From an uncultured Prevotellaceae bacterium (GTDB lineage Bacteria; Bacteroidota; Bacteroidia; Bacteroidales; Muribaculaceae): a stretch of DNA of 64,000 nt. Location: assembly GCA_900318065.1 (NCBI GenBank), contig ONIY01000003.1, positions 1 through 64,000 of the forward strand. The letters run 5' to 3'. The translations under genes and the position numbers were made by a program. Shown here piece by piece: positions 53,467-62,177 of this stretch (the stretch's first letter is position 1; each line of letters starts with the position of its first letter). Below the pieces are notes generated by a model, which had not been told where the DNA came from, ran no database searches, and saw only the letters and a list, made by a program, of their open reading frames with translations.

Positions 53467-55791
53467 ATGAAGCGAAATATTCACTACATATTAATAACAC
53501 TTGTAGCACTGTTCTTTCTCAACAGTTGCTCCACCACCAGCAGGCTCGCCGAGGGTGAAGTGCTGTATACGGGAGTAAAAAAGGTTCAATATAACCAGCT
53601 CGACAGTGTGCCCATCGAGAGCGGCGTGAAAGACAACATCTTCAGCGCTATTAATGTCAAGCCAAACAACCCGCTCTACTCGCCCTACTATCGCACGCCG
53701 TTCCCCATTGGACTGTGGGTGTACAACCACTGGGATGAGAACGCCACAGGCCTCAAAGGGTGGCTTTACAAGAAACTGGTGGCTAAGCCGGTCTTGATAA
53801 GCCGAGTGCGCCCCGACACCCGCGTGAAGATGATAAACCAGCTGCTTCAGGACAATGGCTACTTCAACTCCAGTGCCAACTACTCACTGGAATATGACAA
53901 GAAGAATCCCAAGAAAGCCAAGATTCTCTACAACGTGAACGTGAGGTCGCCCTACACCCTGGGCACCATAAATTACCTTGAAGAAGAGTCGATAATGGAA
54001 CACCTCATCGACTCGGTGGCGATGGCCAATGACTACCTGAAGACTGGAAACCGATATTGCGCCGACTCTCTTAACTCGGTGCGCATCAACATCACCAACG
54101 AGTTAAGAAACCGAGGATTCTATTACTTCAGGCCTGAGTATCTTGAGTATCGTGCCGACAGTGTAACCAAGAAAGGCGTGATAAACCTCCAGATGGTGAA
54201 GTCGGCCAATGTGCCCAACCAAGCCTCAACCCGATATCTTGCCGGTGATGTTACCGTAACAGTAGAGAATTATAAAGGAGGAGGTGTCCCCGACACCACT
54301 GTCACACGCAACTGCATCCTGATAAAAAAGCAACCTGTGCACATCGATGACAAACTCATCCCTTCCTGCATCAGGTGGCGCAAGGGAAGGCCTTTTAGGG
54401 TGGGCAACATGGACGTTATCCAGATGTATCTCGCGCGCACGGGCATCTTCAGCAACATCACTATGGAAACGATTGTCACCGACTCGGCACGAGCCGACGG
54501 ATATGGTGTCATCGACCTCGACATTCATTGCACCCTCGACAAGCCCATTGAGGTGAAAGTAGAGGCACAAGGCACCACCAAGTCTAACAGCTTTGTGGGG
54601 CCAGGACTAGGTGTGGGTATCAAGCACAAGAACATCTTTGGAGGTGCCGAGCAACTCAGTGCCGACATTACCGCGTCCTACGAATGGCAAACCGGCAAGG
54701 GCAACGCCTATAAGAACTCCGACTTCAACAGCTATCAAGTGGGTGCCGACGTTAGCCTTGCCATACCACGATTGCTTGCGCCACGGTTCATTGACCGCGC
54801 AAGGCGCTATACCAACTGGACACGCTTCTCGGTGGGAGGTGAGTTCCTCAATCGCCCCCACTTCTTCAAGATGGCTCGCGTGAGCACCGAGATGAGCTGG
54901 GAATGGCACTCAAGAAAATATTCCCAGCACAAGTTCACACCGTTGAAGATCACTTATTCCAACCTGCTTAGCACTACCGCACAATTCGACTCGGCCTATT
55001 TTGCCAATCCAGCAGTTTTTCGCAGTTTTGACGACGTGTTCATCCCGCAGATGAACTACACCTACACTCTCGACCGCACCTTTGGGAAAAACAATATCGT
55101 GTGGACCATCTCGGCAACCGAGTCGGGCAATATCGCCTACTGCCTGTGGAGGCTCTTTGGAGTGAAAAAAGGCGAGATGCACATCTTGAACACCTACTTC
55201 TCACAATTCATCAAGGGCTGGACTCAAATGGTGTGGACAAGGACTCTCTTTGGAGAACACAAGCTGGTGGGAAGGGTCTTTGTGGGCGCTGTTCACGGCT
55301 ATGGCAACAGTTCTAGCTTCGATATTCCGTTTATGGAGCAATTCTATATAGGCGGTTCCAACTCTCTGCGAGGTTTCGCGGTGCGTTCTGTTGGACCAGG
55401 CAGTTATCACCTCAATCTTGAAAACGGAAAGATGAACACTTTCACCTACTACGACCAAGTGGGTACGTTCAAGTTTGAGACCAACTGGGAATACCGCTTC
55501 CCCATCATGGGATACCTGAAGGGGGCTTTGTTCCTTGACGCAGGAAACATTTGGCTTCTTGAAGAAGATTTTCTAAGGCCAGGTGCCAAACTCTACGCCA
55601 AGAATTTCTTCAAGGAGCTGGCACTCAACACTGGAGTGGGTCTAAGGTTTGACATGGGAATGATAGTGATACGAGCCGACCTGGGTATTGCGCTACATGC
55701 TCCTTACGACACCGGTGTGGATGGATACTTCAACATTCCAAACTTCAAGAATGGACTGGCATTCCACTTGGCAATAGGTTATCCTTTCTAG
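53467..55791 (+). CDS. tamL: TamL, Omp85-family outer-membrane lipoprotein
   Basis: About 774 residues from ATG 53467 (the longer frame begins with TTG). Lipoprotein signal with lipidated C21 in FFLNSCSTT. POTRA-like domains (about 40-390) lead into a 16-strand Omp85 barrel: GPGLGVGIKHKNIFGGAEQL, FYIGGSNSLRGFAVRSVGPG (the conserved G-G-S-x-x-x-R-G-F of strand-loop L6), and a final strand GLAFHLAIGYPF ending in phenylalanine. In Bacteroidota this lipidated TamA form partners TamB, matching the gene order here. The stop codon overlaps that of the convergent VanZ gene in one CTAG. Confidence 0.93.
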   Translation: MKRNIHYILITLVALFFLNSCSTTSRLAEGEVLYTGVKKVQYNQLDSVPIESGVKDNIFSAINVKPNNPLYSPYYRTPFPIGLWVYNHWDENATGLKGWLYKKLVAKPVLISRVRPDTRVKMINQLLQDNGYFNSSANYSLEYDKKNPKKAKILYNVNVRSPYTLGTINYLEEESIMEHLIDSVAMANDYLKTGNRYCADSLNSVRINITNELRNRGFYYFRPEYLEYRADSVTKKGVINLQMVKSANVPNQASTRYLAGDVTVTVENYKGGGVPDTTVTRNCILIKKQPVHIDDKLIPSCIRWRKGRPFRVGNMDVIQMYLARTGIFSNITMETIVTDSARADGYGVIDLDIHCTLDKPIEVKVEAQGTTKSNSFVGPGLGVGIKHKNIFGGAEQLSADITASYEWQTGKGNAYKNSDFNSYQVGADVSLAIPRLLAPRFIDRARRYTNWTRFSVGGEFLNRPHFFKMARVSTEMSWEWHSRKYSQHKFTPLKITYSNLLSTTAQFDSAYFANPAVFRSFDDVFIPQMNYTYTLDRTFGKNNIVWTISATESGNIAYCLWRLFGVKKGEMHILNTYFSQFIKGWTQMVWTRTLFGEHKLVGRVFVGAVHGYGNSSSFDIPFMEQFYIGGSNSLRGFAVRSVGPGSYHLNLENGKMNTFTYYDQVGTFKFETNWEYRFPIMGYLKGALFLDAGNIWLLEEDFLRPGAKLYAKNFFKELALNTGVGLRFDMGMIVIRADLGIALHAPYDTGVDGYFNIPNFKNGLAFHLAIGYPF

Positions 55792-56297
55792 TCCTCGCTG
55801 GCTTCCTCCCTGTGACGGCGATGATAATGCGCCGTGCTGTGATGATGCCTGCCCTTCTTGCGACCATGGCGGCGCTTGACGCTAAACAGGTTCTTGCGTA
55901 GCAAGTGAGCACCAAAGAAGTGCATGTAAAGGAAAGCTATGAAGGCGCCTATCACGTCGGCAACGATATCGGCAACCTCAAACGTGCGACCCAGTGCCAT
56001 CGCCAGCTGCCCCGTCTCGGTGAGCAGTCCCACTGCTCCTGCCAGTACTGTCAGCGCCAGTTCCTTATTGATGCGGGTGTGGTGAGGATTCCTGTACTTG
56101 GTGTAGTCATAAAGATAGGCAAAGGCCAAGAAGGCAAATAAAATAATGTGCTTCACCTTGTCGCCATACTTGAAATCAAAAAGGTGAAACCAGCTGAAAG
56201 ATACTGATGATGGCGGCGACAATAGCACATATGCTACTAGCAAAGTGGCTAGTGCTGAAAACAATCCTACGGGTATTAAGTTTATTATCTTTTTCAT
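55788..56297 (-). CDS. VanZ-family membrane protein
   Basis: A 169-residue protein with four helices (about 7-28, 50-65, 82-103, 108-125), fitting the VanZ-like fold: GDKVKHIILFAFLAFAYLYD, TETGQLAMALGRTFEVADIV and ADVIGAFIAFLYM. The C-terminus is an unusually basic, His/Arg-rich tail (about 135-165). Role in most bacteria unknown; VanZ itself lowers teicoplanin sensitivity. A minus-strand TAACTTTG at 56349-56356 may be its -7 box. Confidence 0.8.
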   Translation of the reverse strand: MKKIINLIPVGLFSALATLLVAYVLLSPPSSVSFSWFHLFDFKYGDKVKHIILFAFLAFAYLYDYTKYRNPHHTRINKELALTVLAGAVGLLTETGQLAMALGRTFEVADIVADVIGAFIAFLYMHFFGAHLLRKNLFSVKRRHGRKKGRHHHSTAHYHRRHREEASED

Positions 56298-56442
56298 TTC
56301 TCACTAATAGTTGCCATCAATAGGTTAATACATGACAAAAAAGCGCTGCAAAGTTAACTGATTCTTGGCAATTGTGGAACCCATTTGGAGTTTTTTTTCG
56401 GTAATAATGCTTATTTTTCTTTTATTATTATCATTTTCTTAA

Positions 56443-56450
56443 TAATTTTG
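56443..56450 (+). promoter_or_regulatory. -7 promoter box of the lysine-rich gene
   Basis: TAATTTTG, 30 bases before the ATG at 56481. It lies inside a longer upstream frame from 56385, which is therefore unlikely to be coding. Confidence 0.55.
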
Positions 56451-56480
56451 TGGAGTTGTAAATCCAAAAACACGATAGCC

Positions 56481-56903
56481 ATGGGTAAACTTTCTGATTT
56501 CTTTAGCATGTCGAAGCAGGAGCGCACTGGCGCTTGGTTGATTGTAGCCTTGATAGTGATACTGGTTGCAGCAGTGTTTATCGAGAGAAAATGCAGCAGC
56601 GACGAGGTCGACCCAAAAACTCAAAAGGAGATGACTGAGTATGTTGAAAAGGCCGGCAAGAACAAGGTGAAAGAGAAGAAAAGCACAAAGAAAACTGCTC
56701 AAAAGAGCAGCAAGGACAAGAGCAAGAAAAAAGAAAGCACCAGCAAGTCAAAGACAAAAAGTGGCACCAAGAAAGCTGGCGCCAAAAATAAGAAGACCAC
56801 TAAAAAGCAGGATAAGTCTAAGAGTAAAACTCAGCAGAGCAAGGGCAAGTCAAAGAAGAACAGCTCGCCACAGCGCATGCTCGACCCAGTACCACAGTTC
56901 TAG
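56481..56903 (+). CDS. Lysine-rich single-helix membrane protein
   Basis: About 140 residues. A short start with SKQERTGAWLIVALIVILVA: one membrane helix at about 18-35, then a spacer and a roughly 80-residue tail made almost only of Lys, Ser, Thr, Gln and Ala (KKTTKKQDKSKSKTQQSKGK), ending PQRMLDPVPQF. The tail is probably disordered and strongly positive. The MSKQERTGAW start resembles the N-terminus of ComEA-like helix-hairpin-helix proteins of Bacteroidota, but no such domain follows. I do not recognise a function. Confidence 0.6.
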   Translation: MGKLSDFFSMSKQERTGAWLIVALIVILVAAVFIERKCSSDEVDPKTQKEMTEYVEKAGKNKVKEKKSTKKTAQKSSKDKSKKKESTSKSKTKSGTKKAGAKNKKTTKKQDKSKSKTQQSKGKSKKNSSPQRMLDPVPQF

Positions 56904-56934
56904 CAGCAGAACACTCCTTAAGATAACCCATGCA

Positions 56935-58017
56935 TCAGTTGCGATGCTTCATGGGCACGTCGCCCTGAGTTCTCATCATGTCGTTGTAGTGCATCATGTC
57001 GCCCTTGGGCCGGCGCACTGGAACGCCAGTGCCCTGAGTGGAACCGCCCATCGACTTCTTGCTAGCGTGACCCTTTTTCTTCTTGTTGTAATCGGGGTTC
57101 TTGCTCAGCATTTTAATCATCTCAAAGCCCTTGTTATAGAGCACTATTGACTCGTCGGTGCGCTCACGCGCCGGCTCACACTTCATGATCACAAGATAAA
57201 TCTTCATGCCGTTGCGCACCACTGCCGATGCCAGGCAGCCGCCAGCAGCACGAGTGGTACCCGTCTTCACGCCTATGCAACCCTCATAGCGGCCAAACAA
57301 CTTGTTGGTGTTCTTCAAGTGAATGGGAGTTCCGGCAAGGGTCTTGATGTCGCGGGTTTGGTTAGAGACTATCTCGGCAAACGTCCTATTCTTCAAGCAA
57401 TACTTCATGAGTCGCATCATGTCGCTTGCCGTTGAATAATGGTCATCGTCGGGAAGGCCATGGGCGTTGACAAAGTGGGTATTGTTCATGTGCAGGGCCT
57501 TGGCCTTGGCATTCATCATCATGGTGAAAGTGATACTGTCGTTACCCAAGAACTCCCCCACTGCATGGGCTGCACCATTGTCGCTCGGCAGCATCACGCG
57601 ATAAAGAAGGTCGTGAAGGATATATTTCTCGCCCTTCTTGACGTTGCCATAGGGAGTGGCGGCTGCCTCGGCACTGATTGTGACAACCTCGTTGAGCCTG
57701 CCGCTCTCACAAGCCAGGATGCAGGTCATCATCTTGGTCATGCTGGCTGGATACATAATCTTGTCGGGGTTCTTGCTGCTGAGGATGGTTCCAGTGTTGG
57801 CGTCTATCATGAGCCACGCTCCCGCGCTGAGCTTCTTGAGCTGAGCGTCGACGGTGTCGCTGGGAAAGGCGGGATTGTCGAGGGCAGCACTGTAGATTGA
57901 GGGGCCAGGACCAGGACCGCCTGCCGCAAACGAGATATTATGGCAACACGCAATGATAATGCATGTTGTCAATGCACATAATATCCTGTATTTCAGTATC
58001 GTTTCTTTAAACTTCAT
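56935..58017 (-). CDS. D-Ala-D-Ala carboxypeptidase, PBP5/6-like (S11)
   Basis: A 360-residue exported penicillin-binding protein. Signal peptide about 1-32. The three active-site motifs are intact: S92-M-T-K95, S145-D-N147, and K251-T-G253. It trims the last D-alanine from peptidoglycan stem peptides. A Lys/Arg-rich segment and a GGSTQGTGVPVRRPKGDMMH tail follow the enzyme domain; the usual C-terminal beta domain of PBP5 seems to be missing or reduced. Converges on the lysine-rich gene. Promoter box at 58055-58062. Confidence 0.92.
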   Translation of the reverse strand: MKFKETILKYRILCALTTCIIIACCHNISFAAGGPGPGPSIYSAALDNPAFPSDTVDAQLKKLSAGAWLMIDANTGTILSSKNPDKIMYPASMTKMMTCILACESGRLNEVVTISAEAAATPYGNVKKGEKYILHDLLYRVMLPSDNGAAHAVGEFLGNDSITFTMMMNAKAKALHMNNTHFVNAHGLPDDDHYSTASDMMRLMKYCLKNRTFAEIVSNQTRDIKTLAGTPIHLKNTNKLFGRYEGCIGVKTGTTRAAGGCLASAVVRNGMKIYLVIMKCEPARERTDESIVLYNKGFEMIKMLSKNPDYNKKKKGHASKKSMGGSTQGTGVPVRRPKGDMMHYNDMMRTQGDVPMKHRN

Positions 58018-58054
58018 TACTCGTCGCCAATTAGTAATTCATCATTACGGCTTG

Positions 58055-58062
58055 CAAAGGTA
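58055..58062 (-). promoter_or_regulatory. -7 promoter box of the carboxypeptidase gene
   Basis: Minus-strand TACCTTTG, about 38 bases before the ATG at 58017. Confidence 0.6.
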
Positions 58063-58526
58063 TATATAATAATGACAAAAAACGAACAAAATTACATTTT
58101 TTTAGATATTTTATCATTAGAAGATAACCACTTAGAAGAATCCTCCCCCACGCCACAGTCAAGTCGGTTGCAATTAAATAAACCACAGATTTCTCAGATT
58201 AAACAAATTCTCTATATTTTTCCATTATTCTGTGATTCAGAAGATTAAAAAATCTGATTAATATGTTTAATTTGTGGTTCTTATTATTGTAGGTACAAGG
58301 CGTGCCTTGTCCGCTGGAGGATTTGTTTCCTCACAAGCAATAGCACCCACGCTGGGTATGTTGCCACTCCTCGGAGTGAAAATTTGAGCTTCGCTAAAAT
58401 TATTATGGCGCGGCGGTGTGAGATACAGGTTCTGAAAATAATAAAGACCCGTATAATCGACAATCTGATAAAAAGAGTGCCACCGTGTGATAGCGGCAGC
58501 ACTCTTCATTTTATTAATGTAATATT
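58063..58526. other. Repeat-rich gap without genes
   Basis: No credible gene. It holds an imperfect inverted repeat between about 58180-58213 (ACCACAGATTTCTCAGATTA) and 58258-58280 (GTTTAATTTGTGGT), then a decayed piece of the 92-bp element at 58288-58320. A bit further on lies a short frame that resembles nothing. Confidence 0.6.
58288..58320 (-). repeat. Decayed half copy of the 92-bp element
   Basis: TGTAGGTACAAGGCGTGCCT, continuing TGTCCGCTGGAGG, matches the reverse complement of the right end of the elements at 3075-3166 and 6076-6167 with a few changes, then the match stops. It shows the element is dispersed and decays. Confidence 0.75.
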
Positions 58527-59045
58527 TTAGATCTCATCCACATAGATGGGGCCTTCTTGCTTAGCCCTCTCCAGGCCTTGCCACAGCTTCTGCTTGTTGA
58601 GGCTCAGCTCGGTGAAGACAGTCTCGGCAGTGAATCCACCAACTGAAAGATTAGACGGGATAAATACCGTGAGGTCGATAGTGAAGGCTTTCACTCCCAG
58701 CACACTCACCTTCTTGACATTGCGAGTGACGTTGCCAAGCTGGAGTTTGCCACCCTCCAGGCTCCAAGAGTCGTAGAGTTCGTTGCACTTGAGAACCGCA
58801 CGGTTGTTGCTGCGCGTGAAGGTTCCATAGGCAGCCTTGCCGTCGGTAAACGTCCAGAAGTTGAAGCCATTAGTAATGCTGGAAACCACTCCATTAGGTT
58901 GCTCAAAGAGGAACATGGGAGTAGTGAGCTCGGTTTTAGCGAAATCGGTCGACACCAGTGGCTCGTCATCACCGCAAGAAGCGAGTGAGATGCCCATCAC
59001 AACAGTGCAAAGCAGCACGAGAGAAAAACTTAAAAACTTATTCAT
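58527..59045 (-). CDS. Lipoprotein of unknown function
   Basis: A 172-residue protein with a lipoprotein signal (GISLASC, cysteine at about 24) followed by GDDEP, the acidic residues typical after the cysteine of Bacteroidota lipoproteins that may be surface exposed. The body is beta-rich: FNFWTFTDGKAAYGTFTRSN, then NNRAVLKCNELYDSWSLEGG and LQLGNVTRNVKKVSVLGVKA. It resembles lipocalin-like lipoproteins but I cannot assign a family. A minus-strand TAACTTTG at 59076-59083 is a likely -7 box. Confidence 0.65.
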   Translation of the reverse strand: MNKFLSFSLVLLCTVVMGISLASCGDDEPLVSTDFAKTELTTPMFLFEQPNGVVSSITNGFNFWTFTDGKAAYGTFTRSNNRAVLKCNELYDSWSLEGGKLQLGNVTRNVKKVSVLGVKAFTIDLTVFIPSNLSVGGFTAETVFTELSLNKQKLWQGLERAKQEGPIYVDEI

Positions 59046-59126
59046 AATTCACAAAGCATTAATAGTTATTACGGGCAAAGTTACACTATTTTTGGTAAAT
59101 ACCCATCTTTTGTCAAAAAAAAATCC

Positions 59127-59134
59127 TATTTTTG
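59127..59134 (+). promoter_or_regulatory. -7 promoter box of the SpoU methyltransferase
   Basis: TATTTTTG, 19 bases before the ATG at 59154. Confidence 0.55.
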
Positions 59135-59153
59135 CAAAAAACAAATCACAATC

Positions 59154-59948
59154 ATGTCGAGACAATTAATCACAAGCACTCAAAATCCACGCATCAAGCA
59201 TGTGGTGCTGCTTCAGCAGAAGGCTCAGCAACGGCGTGCCCAGGGACTTATCGTCGTGGAAGGAATCAGGGAGATAACCCACTGCATTAATGCGGGCTTC
59301 GCTGTTGAGACAGTGTTCTACTGCCCTGCCCTTTTCGACGCGAGCACGCTGAGTGACACCGGCTATGAAATCATCGAGGTGACGCCACATGTCTATGAAA
59401 AGATTGCTTACCGTGGCTCTACCGAGGGCGTCGTGGCAATCGTCAAGCCGCGCACCACCACGCTCCAAGACCTCGACCTGGGCGACAATCCACTGCTGGT
59501 GGTGCTCGAGGGTGTGGAAAAACCGGGCAACATAGGCGCAGTGCTGCGCAGTGCCGATGCTGCCCAAGCGACAGCGGTGATAGTGTGCGACCCGTTGACC
59601 GACCTGTATAATCCTAATCTCGTTAGGAGTTCGATAGGCGCCATTTTCACCGTGCCATGTGTGGCGTGCTCGACTATGGAATGCATCAAGTTCCTGAAAG
59701 AGAACAACATCAAAATACTCACTGCGCAGCTGCAAGACAGCAAGTTATACTATGACACCACCATGACAGGCGCTACGGCGATTGTCATGGGCACCGAGTC
59801 GACGGGACTCACCAATCCCTGGCGAGAGGCCGCCGACGCCCACATCCGCATCCCCATGAAAGGTGCGCTCGACTCGCTCAACGTGTCGGTGAGCGCGGCG
59901 ATACTGCTCTTTGAGGCCGTGAGACAACGCGAACTGCTCCACGCCTGA
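59154..59948 (+). CDS. TrmH/SpoU-family RNA 2'-O-methyltransferase
   Basis: A 264-residue SPOUT enzyme. The N-terminal substrate-binding part (about 1-95, AQQRRAQGLIVVEGIREI) is followed by the knotted SAM domain: motif 1 VLEGVEKPGNIGAVLRSADA (about 115-135), motif 2 VMGTESTGL and motif 3 RIPMKGALDSLNVSVSAAIL. It should methylate 2'-OH of rRNA or tRNA; the exact target is open. Monocistronic, followed by a repeat. Confidence 0.92.
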   Translation: MSRQLITSTQNPRIKHVVLLQQKAQQRRAQGLIVVEGIREITHCINAGFAVETVFYCPALFDASTLSDTGYEIIEVTPHVYEKIAYRGSTEGVVAIVKPRTTTLQDLDLGDNPLLVVLEGVEKPGNIGAVLRSADAAQATAVIVCDPLTDLYNPNLVRSSIGAIFTVPCVACSTMECIKFLKENNIKILTAQLQDSKLYYDTTMTGATAIVMGTESTGLTNPWREAADAHIRIPMKGALDSLNVSVSAAILLFEAVRQRELLHA

Positions 59949-60031
59949 TCACTGTGAAGTTATGGAAGTGAGCTGAGGCTGTTAAGAAAGGTTGAAATTA
60001 CGACAATGTAGGGAGACTATTCCAAAACTCC

Positions 60032-60093
60032 GAGCGGCGACCTCGAAGAGGTTAAATGCTTCGAAGAAGCTATTCATTTGTAACACCATGCAA
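60032..60093 (+). repeat. Dispersed stem-loop repeat, copy B
   Basis: Inverted partner of 42-103 with three mismatches in 62. Next to it, at 60095-60109, is a third small hairpin of the same style (AACATC-GAA-GATGTT), so three stems with GAA loops stand in a row. A frame on the minus strand runs through it but looks non-coding. Confidence 0.85.
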
Positions 60094-60202
60094 GAACATC
60101 GAAGATGTTCGCAGTGTGGTGATAAACAGCGATTTATGGATGTGCCTCGGAGAGGAACTTCTCTATCGACAACGATATTGTAGTTTGTCATACCACCCCC
60201 AG

Positions 60203-60223
60203 CCCCTCCTATCTTAGGAGGGG
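60203..60223. repeat. Hairpin CCCCTCCTA-TCT-TAGGAGGGG
   Basis: A perfect 9-bp stem with a three-base loop, between the SpoU and mutL 3' ends. Same style as the hairpins at 125 and 11029. Might act as a transcription barrier for mutL (minus) but no T-run follows. Confidence 0.6.
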
Positions 60224-60278
60224 AGTTTCGGTGGCAATCCATTTTTGACACTCCCACCTACAAAAAGCGAGATTCCGC

Positions 60279-62153
60279 TTAGAACATCTTAGCCACCTGG
60301 TCTATTGTCAACACAGTGGCAATAACCTTTCCGGTGGGTGTATACTTCCTGTTCTTTAGTTTCTGCCAATCGGCAACAAGAGATTTCATTTCTTCCAGAG
60401 AGAGCAGGCGGCCGTGAGGTATTGCCGCACGGGTGGCTATGGTGAGCGCTATTTTCTCAAAAATCTTGTCTTTAATGCTGTTGCCGCCATTGCTCACCGA
60501 GTTGATGACCTCGTTGAGCAAGTCCACGATGTCGACATTGTCAAGACCGGGAGGCACCGAGTTGATCGACCAGTCGCCGCCACTGAGTCGCGAGAGCCCA
60601 AATCCCGCCTTCTCCATGTCGAGCTCTATTTCCTCAAACACCGCATTCTGCGCCGCAGTAAAATGCACTATCTCAGGGAACAACACACGCTGCGACACCA
60701 CGTTCATGCCATCAATCTGAGCCATGAGCCGCTCATAAAGCACGGCAAGATGGGCGCGGGTCTGATCGATGATCACTACCCCATCCTGCGAGAGCGTCAC
60801 AAGATAGCGATTGCCGAACTGGAAGATGTGCTGCACCTCTTCATCAACACTCACCAGTGGCGCGGGTTCCGGTTGCACATCATGCGAAGGCGCGGCGGCG
60901 TCAAACTCGTCGAGACCTTCCTGCTTCGACTTCTCGAAGTTCCTGTACAGGTCCTCCCAGTTGGGCATAGCCTGAGAACCATAGGAGTGCTGCCTGGTGT
61001 AGTCGCCATGTGATTTGGCTTGCTGCGAGCCAGCGCCATCGTTGTCGTTGAAGGGGTTATAGCCCTTGTCGACCGAAATCTCTGGAGGACGGCTCACATG
61101 CGGCAATGTAACAGCAGGAATCTCGGGCGCGTCTTCCTTGTCAAAGTCGATAGAGGGCACTACGCTAAAGCGACCCAGGGTCTCCTTCACGGCAGCCGAG
61201 ATGATTTGCCAGATGGGCAACTCATTCTCAAATTTTATCTCGGTCTTTGTGGGATGGATATTGACGTCAATCGACTCGGGGTCGACATCAAAAATCAGGA
61301 AATAATTAGGCTGTGCATCATCGGGAATCAGCTCATTGTAGCAGGAGTTCACCGCCTTGTGAAAATAAGGATGACGCATGTAACGGCCGTTGACAAAGAA
61401 ATACTGCATGGCACTGCGCTTGCGGGCATTCTCGGGCTTGCCAATGAAACCGCTAATCTTGACGAGCGACGTCTCCACAGCAAGCGGGATGAGCTGCTGG
61501 TCAATGGTGTTGCCAAACATCGCCACAATGCGCTGCCTGAAAGAGCCACCTGTCAACTTATAGAGCGTGTTTCCATTGTGGATGAGGGTGAACTCAACAC
61601 TGTAGTTGACAAGTGCCAGTTTCTCAAACTCCTTGATGGTATTGCTCAACTCCACCTGATTGCTTTTCAGGAACTTGCGCCGAGCCGGGACATTAAAGAA
61701 CAAATCCTTTATCATGAAATTGCAGCCCACAGGACACACATCGGGCTCCTGCGACTCGCATTGCGAGGCATTGATAATGAGCTTAGTGCCCAGCTGGTTG
61801 CCACGTGCACAGGTGCGAAGCTCGATGTGAGAGATAGCCGCTATCGAAGCCAGTGCCTCACCACGAAATCCCATGGTGTGCAGCGAGAACAAGTCGCTGG
61901 CATTCCTGATTTTAGAGGTGCTATGTCGCTCAAACGCCAGTCGCGCATCGGTGTCGCTCATTCCCATGCCATTGTCAATCACCTGGATCAAGGTGCGCCC
62001 GGCATCCTTGAGCACAATCTGCACCTGGGTGGCTTGAGCGTCAATAGCATTCTCCACCAGCTCCTTGATTACCGAAGCAGGTCGCTGAATCACCTCACCA
62101 GCAGCAATCTGGTTGGCAACCGAATCGGGCAGTAATTTTATGACATCGCTCAT
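60279..62153 (-). CDS. mutL: DNA mismatch repair protein MutL
   Basis: About 624 residues; start MSDVIKLLPDSVANQIAAGE at 62153, with AGGAGA ten bases upstream. The GHKL ATPase is intact: VIKELVENAIDA, DNGMGM, STSKI and GFRGEALASI. Residues about 330-430 are a variable linker, and the C-terminal dimerisation domain follows. The endonuclease motif DQHAxxExxxxE reads DQTRAHLAVLYERL here, so nicking activity of the usual type is doubtful. The gene lies close behind the OstA-like gene. Confidence 0.95.
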   Translation of the reverse strand: MSDVIKLLPDSVANQIAAGEVIQRPASVIKELVENAIDAQATQVQIVLKDAGRTLIQVIDNGMGMSDTDARLAFERHSTSKIRNASDLFSLHTMGFRGEALASIAAISHIELRTCARGNQLGTKLIINASQCESQEPDVCPVGCNFMIKDLFFNVPARRKFLKSNQVELSNTIKEFEKLALVNYSVEFTLIHNGNTLYKLTGGSFRQRIVAMFGNTIDQQLIPLAVETSLVKISGFIGKPENARKRSAMQYFFVNGRYMRHPYFHKAVNSCYNELIPDDAQPNYFLIFDVDPESIDVNIHPTKTEIKFENELPIWQIISAAVKETLGRFSVVPSIDFDKEDAPEIPAVTLPHVSRPPEISVDKGYNPFNDNDGAGSQQAKSHGDYTRQHSYGSQAMPNWEDLYRNFEKSKQEGLDEFDAAAPSHDVQPEPAPLVSVDEEVQHIFQFGNRYLVTLSQDGVVIIDQTRAHLAVLYERLMAQIDGMNVVSQRVLFPEIVHFTAAQNAVFEEIELDMEKAGFGLSRLSGGDWSINSVPPGLDNVDIVDLLNEVINSVSNGGNSIKDKIFEKIALTIATRAAIPHGRLLSLEEMKSLVADWQKLKNRKYTPTGKVIATVLTIDQVAKMF

Positions 62154-62177
62154 TGTATTATCTTCTCCTTTCACACA

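Noticed and set aside
59982-60257. A 91-codon minus-strand frame over the dispersed repeat
   Set aside because: The frame coincides with a stem-loop repeat also found at 42-103, where the frame is not kept as a gene; there is no promoter or ribosome site.
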